This document shows, piece by piece, positions 34,300 to 45,588 of a stretch of DNA of 64,000 nucleotides. The DNA comes from Inia geoffrensis (taxonomy: Eukaryota > Chordata > Mammalia > Artiodactyla > Iniidae). The translations under genes were made by a program, and so were the position numbers. The stretch lies in assembly GCA_036417435.1 (NCBI GenBank), contig CM070900.1, positions 32,899,496 through 32,963,495 on the forward strand. Direction: 5' to 3'. Each line of letters begins with the position of its first letter. Within the stretch, counting starts at the first letter, position 1. The notes beneath the pieces were generated by a model. It worked only from the letters and a program-made list of their open reading frames with translations, was not told the origin of the DNA and ran no database searches.

Positions 34300-35000
34300 G
34301 GTTTTAATTATAATTTCTCAGCCTATGTTATACCCAAAGACAAAAGATTTTAATCAGAAATGTATTTACAATTAATTTGTCTTTTATTTTAAAAGGCACA
34401 GAAAACGTCTGTCAGTCACCTTTGAAAGACGTGGTTAAATGACTCAAACATTCCCGTTAATCCAGCCACAGGGAGTATTAAATATTTAGGAGTGTGGTGG
34501 CGTCTAGTTTGTCAGAACAGTTCCATTTAAATTAAGCTCCCCTGTTACCAATTGTAGCCGATGATTTAATTAGGTGGATGGAGTGAGTTACAATGATCGT
34601 TAATAAACTGTGTTAATGTCATCAAAATTCCTATTCTCCAGAATTGGGGGAACAGAAAAAAAAAAAAAAAAAAATCCTGCCTAGTGAGGAAGATGGCCTA
34701 TTTCTCACAAAATTCATTCTGGTTTTTTTCCCCTCCAGTAATTAGCCTTGTTTTGTTTGGTATGTTCACACTAATTACAACAACAGCTTTATTTTGCTGT
34801 GTATAAAAGATTGCTTCATTTGATTACATTTGCAGAGAGATTCTGCACAGGGTAGCTATTATAAAGTGTCCAAAAGGACGCTTTTGTGTTCTTTTCCCAA
34901 GGCATTCCTAAGAGCTGTTCTTATTATTTAAACTGTGATATAAAGAGTATCAGAAAACTAATATGCAAATAAAACTAAGTTCTTTAAAGACTATATATCA
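34300..35000. promoter_or_regulatory. Candidate conserved enhancer (homeodomain-core cluster)
   Basis: Repeat-free AT-rich stretch. TAATTA cores lie at 34567-34572 (in 'tttaattagg'), 34739-34744 and 34772-34777. A bicoid/OTX-type 'ttaatcc' lies at 34457-34463 and an exact octamer 'atgcaaat' at 34963-34970. Further TTAAT/ATTA cores occur around 34302, 34349, 34369 and 34596-34612. The composition resembles deeply conserved developmental non-coding elements, but conservation was not tested. A poly-A run at about 34655-34674 interrupts it. Confidence 0.35.
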
Positions 35001-35949
35001 CAATAACCTTTTAAAAACACCTTATTTTAGAGCCCCCCTCCCAAAAAAAACTTTTCCATTTCCTAAATGAAAATTGTTATAGAAGAATGCCTGAGAAGAA
35101 CATCATGTAGGACCCTGGACTTGCTTCAGAGGCTGACAGCTCCCGGAAAATGTCCCTGCAACCTGCTCAGAGGGCAGACGGACAGTAACACTGAGCAGGA
35201 AGAGAGAATTCCATATCCAGTTGTGACCGGACCCAATGAGACCTGCTAATCTTAATGATTCCATACAGCACCCACAAATGAAAGAGGTTTTCTCTTCTCA
35301 TCTATTAAGCTGAAGGTGATCTCAGCAATGAAGAATCCTTTTTCCAATCCCCAGTTATCCACAGGACAAACCCTATACCATTCGCTCACAGGGACAAGAG
35401 GAAAATGGAGAGAACGTTAGTCCTCTGAACAAGGAGAACAACAGTCTTGAGCGATAGGCTCAAAAAAAAGCCCATCTGCCCAAGAAACTCCCTTTAAACC
35501 TGACAGGCAATTCCCACAAGGATTCATTATTTATAGGAGTCTCCGCATTGAAATGGATGAAGACTTACTTGCCCTCAAAGAAAGAAACATTAGACAACTA
35601 ATTCAATAGAAAGGATTAGTTTATCTCTTAAAACAGTTAGAGTCACTATCACCTAGAAAAAGTAAGGTGGCCTGAAAAATGCACCAGGAGGCCAGCAGCT
35701 TTTATTGGAAAATAGGAGGGGCAACGTCAGGAAAATCGCATGCAAAGAATTCAACGAAGGACACATTGGCAGAGTCCATCAACACGAGACCTTAGGAACA
35801 TTCATTCATTTTTTCAGCAATTTTTTTTTTTTTACCAAATATGCAATATATACAAGGTCCTGTACTTGCACTAAGTGGGAGAAGGAGAGAATGTAGCATT
35901 GGATGACCACCACTTATTTGCCAGCAGCTTTCCCTGGGTTTCCTTGTTT
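35001..35949. other. Unassigned non-coding stretch
   Basis: No gene or repeat recognised. A poly-T run lies at about 35821-35833. Open frames are about 60 codons. Confidence 0.4.
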
Positions 35950-36085
35950 CTCTCTCATCACAGCCCCTAAAAGGTTGTCATCTTCATTTTACAGGTGAGG
36001 AAACAGATGCATCGAGCACTGAGCAGTCTGCTCGAGATCACACCCACCAAATGGCAGAAGCAGCATCTAAACTTTCTTCTGCTGA
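35950..36085 (-). repeat. MIR SINE remnant, reverse strand
   Basis: 'cttcattttacaggtgagga' then 'gatcacacccaccaaatggc' is the reversed MIR order. Confidence 0.7.
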
Positions 36086-36189
36086 CTCAAATCTCCATGC
36101 AAGTTTCTGCAGGAAAAACAAAGACATCACCTACCCTCCAGAAATGGATCTGAGCCAGGGGGAAAGGGCAAAGATCAAGGTCACTCTAA

Positions 36190-36900
36190 TAAATGTTTCT
36201 GTGATGATGCTATAAGGAAGGATACGTCTAGTGCCTTAGGAGTTGAGAAATGAGGGAAGAATTGAAAGAAATGAAATATAAGCTAGACCTGTGGTAGATT
36301 TTGGCATGTGACTCACAAAGCATTCCAGAAGAAAGACAAAATATAAACAAAGGCACAGAAACAAAAAAGTACAATGTAGGTTTGGGACACAAGGAATGAT
36401 TGATTTGGGCTTCAAAATAGCGTACAGGTAAGCAATATGCAGTGGGTGACTTACAACGTCAGCTTTGGAATGAGGCTGTCTGTATTCCAATTCCAGCTTG
36501 ACCACTTGTTAGCTGTGTGAACTTGTGCAAATTATTTAAGCCCTCTAAACCTCAGCATCCTCATCTGTAAAATAAGGATAATGGTACATATCCCAAGATT
36601 TGTTTCAAAGATTAAATGACATGATACATATCAAGCTCTTAAGAGGATACCGCATACCTGGAAGGTGAGTGTTAGCAGTTGTTACTGTATGGAGGTTGTG
36701 GGAGATCAGCTTGAAATAGAAGGTTGGGACCATACTGAAGGCTGGTGTGAAGAGTTTGGACAATGTATTATGGGCAAGAGAGGAATAACACTGAAAGTTT
36801 GTGACTCAAGGAATTTTATGATGAGAGTTATACTACAGAAAGAATAATGTGGCAGTGGTGTCCATAATGGACTGGGAAAAAGAAAGATGAACATAATGAA
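36190..36900 (+). repeat. Old unnamed mammalian repeat split by a MIR
   Basis: 36190-36430 and 36700-36900 look like successive parts of a widely dispersed ancient repeat: 'cattccagaagaaagacaaa', then 'gttatactacagaaagaata'-like and 'tggcagtggtgtccataatg' sequence. A related copy is at 59740-60420. The MIR at 36438-36690 lies between them. I cannot name the family. Confidence 0.35.
36438..36690 (+). repeat. MIR SINE remnant
   Basis: Nearly full-length MIR: 'cttgttagctgtgtgaactt' core, 'cctcatctgtaaaataagga', and the 3' 'gattaaatgacatgatacat'. Confidence 0.85.
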
Positions 36901-37234
36901 GACACCAAAGATATTCTATAATTAGCCCTCATGCCCTACTGCACAGGCAGTGTGCAATTAATGAGCTAAATATTAACTGATCCTATAAACTTACTGCCTC
37001 TACAGTGATAAGAGATGCATAAATGAGATCCATGGTCAATAACTGGCTATGTAACTCTACAAATATTGTCTCCAGTCTTTTATGTTTTATAATAGATGTT
37101 TGGGATACAGTGTTGATCGTGACATTATTCCCACCCTCAGTGCACTCAGTCTAGTATGAGTTCTAATGGTACATATACCAGTTGCTCAATAAATAGTGAA
37201 TGGAAGAATCAAGCGTAATCACATCAACATTTTT

Positions 37235-37410
37235 AAGGTCAAAAGACCAGCATTAAAATCTCAGCCCAGATACTCATTACATTTGTGACTTGGGTGAATT
37301 ATTTAGTATTCCTAGCCTCAATTTTCCTACCTGGAAATAGGGATAGTGAGAGTTACAAGCTGACATAATTATGGTGAGGATTAAATGAAAACACATACTT
37401 GAAGACTGTA
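37235..37410 (+). repeat. MIR SINE remnant
   Basis: 'acatttgtgacttgggtgaa', 'ctcaattttcctacctggaa' and 'gaggattaaatgaaaacaca' give the MIR order. Confidence 0.75.
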
Positions 37411-37902
37411 AAGACTAGAAGATCTAGAACACAAATTAAGAATATTTAAAACATTTAAGGAACTAGAAAAAAAGGAACTGAAAGCACAAAGAGGGGGAAA
37501 AGAGACTATTAAAAATTATCAGGAATTTGAAAAAGAGAAGTTTTAGAAATGGAAAAATAATAGGTAAAAATTTTAAATATATTGGATCAATTAAACTGAA
37601 AATTAGACACCTCTGGCAAGATGACTAGTGAACTGAAAAATAGAAATGAAGAAACAACTCAGAAGTAGTAAGTACACAGAGTTAAAGAAAATCAAATATG
37701 AAACGAAATTAAAAGAGAAAAAGTATAAATTCCACCACTTAAATTTGGAGTTCCAGAAATAACGGGAAAAAAGCTAAGGAGAAAAAAACATTTAAGTGAG
37801 AACACTTAAGATGGCTTCAGGACAGTAATACTCTGGTTTGGAAAACAAAAATCTCAAGTTTGAATGAAAAGAATCACCAAAAGAGACAGGCAGTAATAGT
37901 TC

Positions 37903-38250
37903 AGATGAACTTATCTACAAAGCAGAAATAGAGTCACAGATTCGAAAACAAACTCATGGTTACCAAGGCAGAAGGGAGGGTAAGATGAATTGGGGGATTG
38001 GGATTGACACATATACACTACTATATATAACTTATATCCTATATAGGGTATTAGTTATCCTATAGATACAGTAGGATGACTAACGAGAACCTACTGCATG
38101 GCGCGGGGAACTCTACTAAATCCTCTGCGGTGACCTGAATGGGGAGGATACCTAAAAAAGAATGGATATATGTATAACTGATTCACTGTGCTGTACAGCA
38201 GAAACTAACACAACATTGTAAAGCAACTATACGCCAATAAAAAAAATAGA
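37903..38250 (+). mobile_element. L1 3' UTR fragment (younger)
   Basis: Contains 'gattcgaaaacaaactcatg', 'gggattgacacatatacact', 'gattcactgtgctgtacagc' and 'caactatacgccaataaaaa', the L1 3' UTR order. The middle is locally rearranged with extra 'tatcctatata' repeats around 38034-38060. Confidence 0.85.
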
Positions 38251-38562
38251 TTACAAAAAAGAGACACAGTAACGAAAACTGAATTATACCAAAGACAAAG
38301 AGAAAATCTTACAAGCAGCCAAAGATCAAAGACAAACCTACGGTTGACTTCACCTGACTGGTTACCAAAGCCAGAAGACACAGTAATAAAATCTCCATAA
38401 AGTTCTGAGAGAAAATAAATGTTAATCCAAAACTGTAAATTTAGCAAAATTTACAATTTCAAGAACAAAGGACAAATACATTTCTTTCAGACAAAAACTT
38501 TACAACCAACATATACTCACTAAAGTTATTTGAAAGAACGTACATTAGAAAGTTGGAAAATG

Positions 38563-38923
38563 GGGACTTCCCTGGTGGCACAGTGGTTAAGAATCTGCCT
38601 GCCAATGCAGGGAACATGGGTTCGAGCCCTGGTCTGGGAATATCTCACATGCCACAGAGCAACTAAGCCTGTGTGCCACAACTACTGAACCTGCACTCTA
38701 GAGCCTGCGAGCCACAACTACTGTGCCCCTGGACCACAACTACTGAAGCCCATGTGCCTAGAGCCCAAACTCCACAACAAGAGAAGCCACCGCCATGAGA
38801 AGCCTGCGCACCACAACGCAGAGTAGCCCCCGCTCACCGCAACTAGAGAAAGCTCGCATGCAGCAATGGAGACCCAACGCAGCCAAAAATAAATAAATAA
38901 ATTTATTTTTTTTTAAAAAAAGC
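38563..38923 (+). mobile_element. CHR SINE, long class
   Basis: Begins 'gggacttccctggtggcaca', with B-box-like 'gggttcgagccctgg', several 'gccacaactactg' units and the end 'gacccaacgcagccaaaaat' plus an A/T-rich tail. The imperfect 13-bp duplication 'aagttggaaaatg' / 'aagttgggaaatg' at 38550-38562 and 38924-38936 frames it. Confidence 0.92.
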
Positions 38924-39463
38924 AAGTTGGGAAATGATTTCTGAAAAAAGGCTTAAAATGCAAGAAGAAATCTTGAACAAAAAAATGATAAATGAGGATA
39001 AAAATTTACTCTAAGATCAAATTTACTATAAAATAAAAATTACTCTAGTGAGCATGATGAAAATATCATCTAATTTGTGTGGTTAGAAAAACAGCACATA
39101 AGTAAAATATTTGATAATATATTTGATGGTAGTGGGCTGTATATGTTGAAGTATCATTAAATCTTTGTGATGTTTGAAAAAATAGGTATTTTAATTTGTT
39201 AAATGAAACTGTAGAAATAAATCCAAGACTATAATATTGAATATCAATATTATGATACTCATAATAAAAGCAAATGAACTCTTACAAAAAGAAAAGAGAG
39301 GACTAAAGTTGGATACACCAAGTAACTATCAAGCCAAATAAAGTCAGGGAAACAGATTTATTTCAGATAACGTACACCTAAGGGAGAAAAACATCATAAG
39401 GAACAAAAAAAAGGATATTATAAACAGGTTAAAGGAGTAAAAAATCAAAACAAGAAAAAGTGA

Positions 39464-39560
39464 TAGAAAGGGGCAGGGAGAGAGGGAAAGGGAGAGAGAG
39501 GGAGGGAGGGAGAGACAGAAGGAGGAAGGAAGGGAAGGAGGGAGGGAGGGAGGAAGGAAA
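39464..39560. repeat. GGGA/GGAA purine-rich microsatellite
   Basis: Almost pure purine ('ggagagagagggagggaggg' and similar) with few C or T interruptions. The Pro/Ser/Leu-rich frames on the reverse strand are artefacts. Confidence 0.93.
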
Positions 39561-39672
39561 TAATAAAGGACAGAAATCAATGAAATGGAAATAAATGACA
39601 AAACCAAAAGTTAATATTAGCAAACCCCTGGCAAAACAAATCAAGAAAAATAATTTAAAATGTATATATCAG

Positions 39673-39873
39673 GGCTTCCCTGGTGGCGCAGTGGTTGAGG
39701 GTCCGCCTGCCGATGCAGGGGATGCGGGTTCGTGCCCCGGTCTGGGAAGATCCCACATGCCGCGGAGCGGCTGGGCCCGTGAGCCATGGCCGCTGAGCCT
39801 GCGCGTCCGGAGCCTGTGCTCCGCAACGGGAGAGGCCACAACAGTGAGAGGCCCGCATACTGCAAAAAAAAAA
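39673..39873 (+). mobile_element. CHR SINE, GC-rich class
   Basis: Near-consensus copy from 'ggcttccctggtggcgcagt' to 'gaggcccgcatactgc' plus poly-A. The exact 16-bp duplication 'aaaatgtatatatcag' at 39657-39672 and 39874-39889 frames it. High similarity to 26750-26968 suggests a young insertion. Confidence 0.96.
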
Positions 39874-40024
39874 AAAATGTATATATCAGAATTAAAGTGG
39901 GTAAATTATTACAATATAACAAGTATTAAAAATATTAAAATGCTATGGAAAACTATGGTAACAAATGTGAAACCCAGACAAAGAGCAAACATTTTCGGAA
40001 ATATGTAAAATGTCAAAATAGGAA

Positions 40025-40630
40025 AGTTGAATGGGCCAACAGCCATCCAATAAATTGAAAGTGGTAATTTTGGCAGTTTGTTTTCTGTTAAGCTAAAAGT
40101 GATATGTTAAATGACAAGATTCCCAGAATCCCCTTCCATGAATGTTTCTGAGTTAGCTCTTGCCAAAAGAGAAATGTGTAAAAGATGTGGAAGGTGGAAG
40201 TGAAGTACTGTGTCATAGTCAGGTGTGGTGACAGACCAGTGCTGTGCTGAGGCCAGCCTGTGCCAGATCACAGAAGTTCATTATGCTTATTTCTTCACAA
40301 CTTATCCTTCAGAGACCATATTGTTAGCTTGAAATCGGACACAGTGGCAATGTTTACACCACAGATACTGGCAAAGACTTAAATCAGGAAGCCACTCCCT
40401 CCCCTCACAACCCCCCACAGAGAGTCTGTTATTAAATATTTTCAACAAATTACTATGACAGATACAAAGCTGTCAATAGGTTTCCTGCTGATCAACAGTA
40501 ATTCTGGGCCCATTATCAAATGCTTTGAAGGCAGTGATGATCTCTGTCTTATTCAAGAAATTCTAGCAAGTATGAAAAGAATGTGAGCTCCCTGATTATA
40601 CTGCAAAGCTAAGGATTAACCTAAAACCAA
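40025..40630. other. Unassigned sequence within the L1M region
   Basis: 'ttcccagaatccccttccat' and 'gaagtactgtgtcatagtca' context does not look like L1. It may be an old LTR or DNA transposon fragment that I cannot name. Confidence 0.35.
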
Positions 40631-42240
40631 ATCTGGATACAAGAAAATGACATTGTAGGGTCATTTCAATATATGAACATAGATCCCCAAATCTTAAATA
40701 AAATGGAAGCTAACTGCTCTAATTCTATATTAAAATGTGTACATCATAATTTGACAGTTTACCCCAGGAATGTAGAAACCGTAACATCAGACAATCTAAC
40801 CACCATAATGCACCATATTAACGGACTAAAGCAGAAAAAAAGACATGATCATTTCAACAGAGGCAGAGAACACAAATCTCAATAGTTTATAGGATTATTA
40901 TTTAAAAAACAAACAAACTTGTAAAACCTGAAGTAGAAGGGAACTTGCTTAATTTGATAAATATCTGCCCAAATTTCCACGTAATCAATGGCGCAAGTGG
41001 AGACATTTTCCCTTCAACATCAGAAACACTGCCACTCCTCAACACTGTACTAGAAGCCATAAGCCATAAGAAAGCCATAGCCCAATACCATAAGCCAAAG
41101 AAAAGAAATTAGAAGTATGAGGATTTTGAAGAAGGTAAAATTACTATTATTTAGTAAATATTATCTCTTGCATAGCCAACCCCAGAAAATTAACAAAATA
41201 CTTTTATTAATAAGAGTTGAGAAAACCTTGTAAAACATTAGCATGAAAATCTACACATTTGTCTTTAACAATAGCAACTAGCTAAATGATATAATAGAAA
41301 ACAAGATACTAGTGACAGCCATGACAAAGCAGCTAGCAAAAATCTAGGAATTACCCTAAACTAAAAGGACATTTGCAGGAAAAAAAAAATGATAACTCTA
41401 TTGAAAATGTTTTAAACTGAGTAAAAAGTTCATGTTCAATAAAGAATTTCATAAACAAAATATGAGTGACAGACTGAGGGAAAACATTCATGATAATTAA
41501 GACAGTCAAAGGATTGATTACAATATACAGGACATCCTTATAAATCATCAAGAAAAAAACTGGAAATCTATAAGTAAAATGGGCAAGGTTATGAATAGGC
41601 AATCTCCAAAAAGAAAAACCTTCAATGCCTAATAAGCACATAATGTTTGACCTCATTAGTAATCAGAAAAATGCAAATTAAAAGAACAGGATGCCACTTT
41701 ACATACACTAGAACAGCAAAATTTAAAAGATCAGATAACATCAATTACTAAATGCCTCATGAACTACTGGTGGGAGAACATTAAGTCAGAGTATATCCTG
41801 GCACCCAACAATCATCCTTATGGAGACACCTAGGAGGGTAACTGTTGAACCACTGTTCTCATACTAAAATGCTGGGGTCCTCCAAGCTGTCCATCACTAA
41901 AAGAACAGGTAAGTAAAATGTAATAAATGTATATGATGGAAAAAATAAATAATATACTTTATAATAATAAAATATATTTTGAATGTTGAGGAGATAAATC
42001 AGGAGTGTGCTTTACAGCCTAGTACCATGTATGTAAACTAAAACCTCACACACACAAAAATAGCAGCATGTTTGTTAAGGATGTATACCTGAATAAACAT
42101 AGGAACATAAGATTAGAAAGAAATATGTTAAATTCAACAAAGTGAGTGCTTATAGACAGAGTGGAATGATGGTAAGGACTGAAGATAAAGAGAGAAAACA
42201 TCATTAAAGAAGATAAAAGATATTAAGGAATGATGAGATT

Positions 42241-43964
42241 GCCATAAATTAAGATTAACTCAATTCTTGCACCTAAAGTTCACACTAAGAAAAACAAACG
42301 GTCAATGGCACACATTTACGTGTTAGAAGAGAAATGACCGTCTATGTCATGTAACTAAATGCCAATTGACAGATTTTATTCTCCCTAACTGACTTCCAGG
42401 TGGGTGAAACATTCTTATGTCCAATTGATAAACTTGAACACCCAAATGAAAGGGGAGAATAGTATCTCTCTCTTCTACCCTGTCCACTTGCAAAAAAGAC
42501 AAACACTGCCACGTCTAAATAGTATGCAGTTTTTCAAATCACAATTTTATTATCTCTATATTTCTGAAAATTCCCAAATCTCCAAAGAGGAATAACTCTC
42601 ATAGATCTCAGATTCAGTCAGGGGATAAACTTAAAACAGAAGTAAAACAAGGCACAGTTTGTCTAGAGATTTTTCTTTAGAAAACATAAACTACTCTATG
42701 CAATTATGTTGAGAATTGAAAACTGCTACAGATGGCTTACTAAAACTATTAATACCATAAGACCATTATATGCAATTTTGTCATTAATTGCTAAAATCCC
42801 ATTGATTTTAATCTACAGAACTAATAAATCCAACATACCGTAACCACTTGTAGTTTTAAACCCTAAGAAATTAGACATTTTAAATCTTCTTGTCTCTGCC
42901 CCTAACTAGGGAATTAAAATATTAGAAAATAAATTTGAGCCTTCTGCTTTAGGTAGGAAAAACATAAAAACAGATGAATTCAGTGTGTACAATTTTACCT
43001 CACTACAGCCTTTCTATAAAAATTGTAAGATAAAACTGAACATTAGCAAAATTTAATATTCTTGACTCAGAATATGACCTAACATGGGTTTCAGGTAAAA
43101 TAATATTATAACCTTGATAGATTTTAGAACATATTTTCTTATGATTATAGTTATACATATTTATTGTTGCTATGCTTATGACTTAAAATAATAGTATTTA
43201 TATAAAAATATTTTCAAATATATAGTCACAACAACGTAAATACTCTTTACTAGGTTTTAATTTTACAGTTTAACAGTAGTCAAACACAGAAATCTTAATG
43301 GTTCTAGAACAGACTGTGTTCTTAATGTTAAAGGATATACAAAGAATGGGATAGAGTAGGAGAAAGAAATAAAGATTTACTTTCAGTACTAAGTTATTCT
43401 GAATTATTTTATTTCTTTAATCTTTGCATGTATAATTTTGATAAAGAAACAAAAGTGCAGATAATGGTTATGTCTGAGAGGTAAGATTAGAAGATATACT
43501 TAATTTTCTCCTTCATACTTTTATATATTTTTCCAATTCTCTTCCAAAAGAATATATTTCTTTTTTACTCAGAGGTAGAATAAACCTTAAAAGTAAAACA
43601 AGACAGCCCCTGCCAGCAATACTGCTAACCAGGTATCTAGAGTACAGCGCAAACACAAACCACCTAAATCTCTAGATAAAATATATTTTTAAAAAAGAAC
43701 ACTTTTTAAAATTCATGGCTAAGAATTTTTTTTTAATGAGAGGAAATGGAGTAAGATGCTGGACAAGAAACAAACATTCCAAGTTCTAAGGGAAGCCTAT
43801 TAATATTGATAAAAGTCTAAAATTAAATATCCATGTTCAACTTTAACATTTTACTGTAAGCTCTAAAAAAAGTATAGTGCCCGTTTTCATACCAGTTTTT
43901 AAATAGTTTTAGTACCAGCTGAGGATATGAGAGGACTATCATTGCATATTAACATGGAAATTTT
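42241..43964. other. Mostly unassigned AT-rich stretch
   Basis: No gene is visible. About 43380-43560 may be the 3' end of an old L1 ('tacttttatatatttttcca'). The rest is not recognised. Confidence 0.35.
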
Positions 43965-44720
43965 GCCTTATTCAATATATGGTGTTGAGACCATGGGCTG
44001 GTCATATGGACAAAAAGAATCCAACTGAATCTCTCTCATGCATCAAAAAATTCAAACTAAAACCAACACTGAGATACTACCATAGACACATTCAAATGCC
44101 TGAAATTAATAAGACTGACAGTAGCAAGTGTTGGCCAGAATGTGAAGAAATTGGAACCCTCATACATGGTAGGTGGGAATGCAAAAAGGTACAACTACTT
44201 TGGAAAACAAGTCTGGCAGTTTTTATAAAGTTAAACATAAACTTACCACTCCTACCTTGACTCACAATAGTCAAAAAACTGTAAAGAGGTAAACGGACAC
44301 ACAAACTGCGCAACATCCACACAGTGGAATGGAACAGCACTCAGCAAAAAAGAGAATAAAAAGGAACCAACTAGTGCTTCACAGAAATCTCAAATACATT
44401 TTGCTTAGTGAAAGCAGCCAGATGCAAAAAAATACATACTGTTCGGTTCCGTTTATAGGAAGTTCTAGAAAAGATAAAACGAACCTCTGGTTACAACACA
44501 GATGAGGGCTTGGTTGGGGCCAGCAAGGTTAGAGGGACTGACTACAAAGAGACACAAGGGAGCTTTTGGAGGTGATGAAAATGTTCTACATCTTGTTTGT
44601 GGTGGTGGTTACACGAGTGCACACATTTGTCAAAACCCAAACTGTACACTTTAAATGGGTGTATATTATGTGAATTAGGCCTCAATAAAATGTATGTATA
44701 TGTATAATTTTAACATGGAT
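43965..44720 (+). repeat. L1M-type LINE 3' portion
   Basis: Starts in an ORF2-derived block ('ttcaatatatggtgttgaga'), passes 'gttggccagaatgtgaagaa', 'tacatggtaggtgggaatgc' and 'gtacactttaaatgggtgta', and ends 'aggcctcaataaaatgtatg'. Frame is broken by many stops; only the 3' half of the LINE remains. Confidence 0.85.
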
Positions 44721-44739
44721 TAAAAACTTAAATGTTAAA

Positions 44740-45345
44740 GACATAACATTAAACACCTTCTGGAGAAAAAATACCAGAAAATATACCAGTTCTATGTCTT
44801 CTGGGTAGAAAAGAATTTTCTAAATAAATCACAGAAAAAAAATCATAAATGGAAAAGAGAAATGGTTTTGACTACATTAAAGTTATGAACTCCTTTTCTT
44901 CTCAGATACATTAGAGTGATAAAAAAAATTTTAACCAGCAAAAAGATATTTGAAATATAAAATGACAAAAGGATTAGCACCCAGAATATTTTTAAACTCC
45001 TATGACTCAAAAAAGACAACCCAATCAAGCAACGGGCATAAAATAAAAATAAGCAATTCACTTAAATGCAAACATGACCGTCCAATAAATAGATGAAAGG
45101 ATGCTAAACCTTGTTAGAGATTGTCAAATTAAAACTGCAACTTGATACCATTTCACACCCGCCAGATTTGTAGAAATTAAAGTGTCTGACAAAGTTAGGT
45201 ACAAAGACAATAGGCTTTCAGTAAGACTGGTGGTAATCTAAATTGGCACAAGGGTTTATAGAAGTATTTATTTATCATTACCTACGAAAGCTGAGTAAGT
45301 CCATACCCTGCGACTTAGCAGTTCTACTCCAAGGAGTAAAATATT
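44740..45345 (+). repeat. Second L1M-type LINE fragment
   Basis: Another L1 ORF2/3' portion: 'tctatgtcttctgggtagaa'-type start, 'actcaaaaaagacaacccaa', 'gtcaaattaaaactgcaact' and 'cgacttagcagttctactcc'. It overlaps in content with the copy just upstream, so it is a separate insertion. Confidence 0.75.
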
Positions 45346-45399
45346 TTAAGTAATTAATAGCAACATAGGTAAATTGGGTATACTAGGTTTCCTTTAGGG

Positions 45400-45588
45400 C
45401 AGCAGTTCTAAAATCTTAGCATGCATCAGAATCCCCTGGGAGGCTTCTTAAAGCTAGGATAAATCCCTGGGCCCATCCCAGAGTTTCCGATTCAGTAGGT
45501 GAGATGTGGTGCCAGAATTCGCATTTGTAGCAAGATCTCAGGTGATCCTGATGCTACTGGTCTGAGAACCACACTTGGAGAAGCACTG
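45400..45588 (+). mobile_element. MER5A-like hAT (Charlie) transposon
   Basis: Non-autonomous hAT of about 189 bp: begins 'cagcagttctaaaatcttag', contains 'tcagaatcccctgggaggct' and 'gtttccgattcagtaggtga', and ends 'acacttggagaagcactg'. The two ends are inverted copies of each other. The flanking 8-bp duplication is not evident. Confidence 0.85.

Larger units (their letters stand above)
37425..42240 (+). mobile_element. Ancient L1M/HAL1-type LINE, heavily interrupted
   Basis: Successive old L1 blocks on the plus strand. ORF1-like sequence lies at 37430-38550 ('agacaaagagaaaatcttac'). ORF2 5' traces lie around 39330-39660 ('agaaatcaatgaaatggaaa'). RT-region coding lies around 40640-40885; one open frame there has 'LNKMEANCSNSILKC'. 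The 3' end runs through about 42090-42240. Insertions include a younger L1 3' end (37903-38250), CHR SINEs (38563-38923 and 39673-39873), the purine tract (39464-39560) and non-L1 sequence (40025-40630). Whether all blocks derive from one insertion is inference; they may be neighbouring copies. Confidence 0.55.

Noticed and set aside
39344..39644. Pro/Ser/Leu-rich reverse-strand frames
   Set aside because: They are translations of the GGGA tract within old L1.
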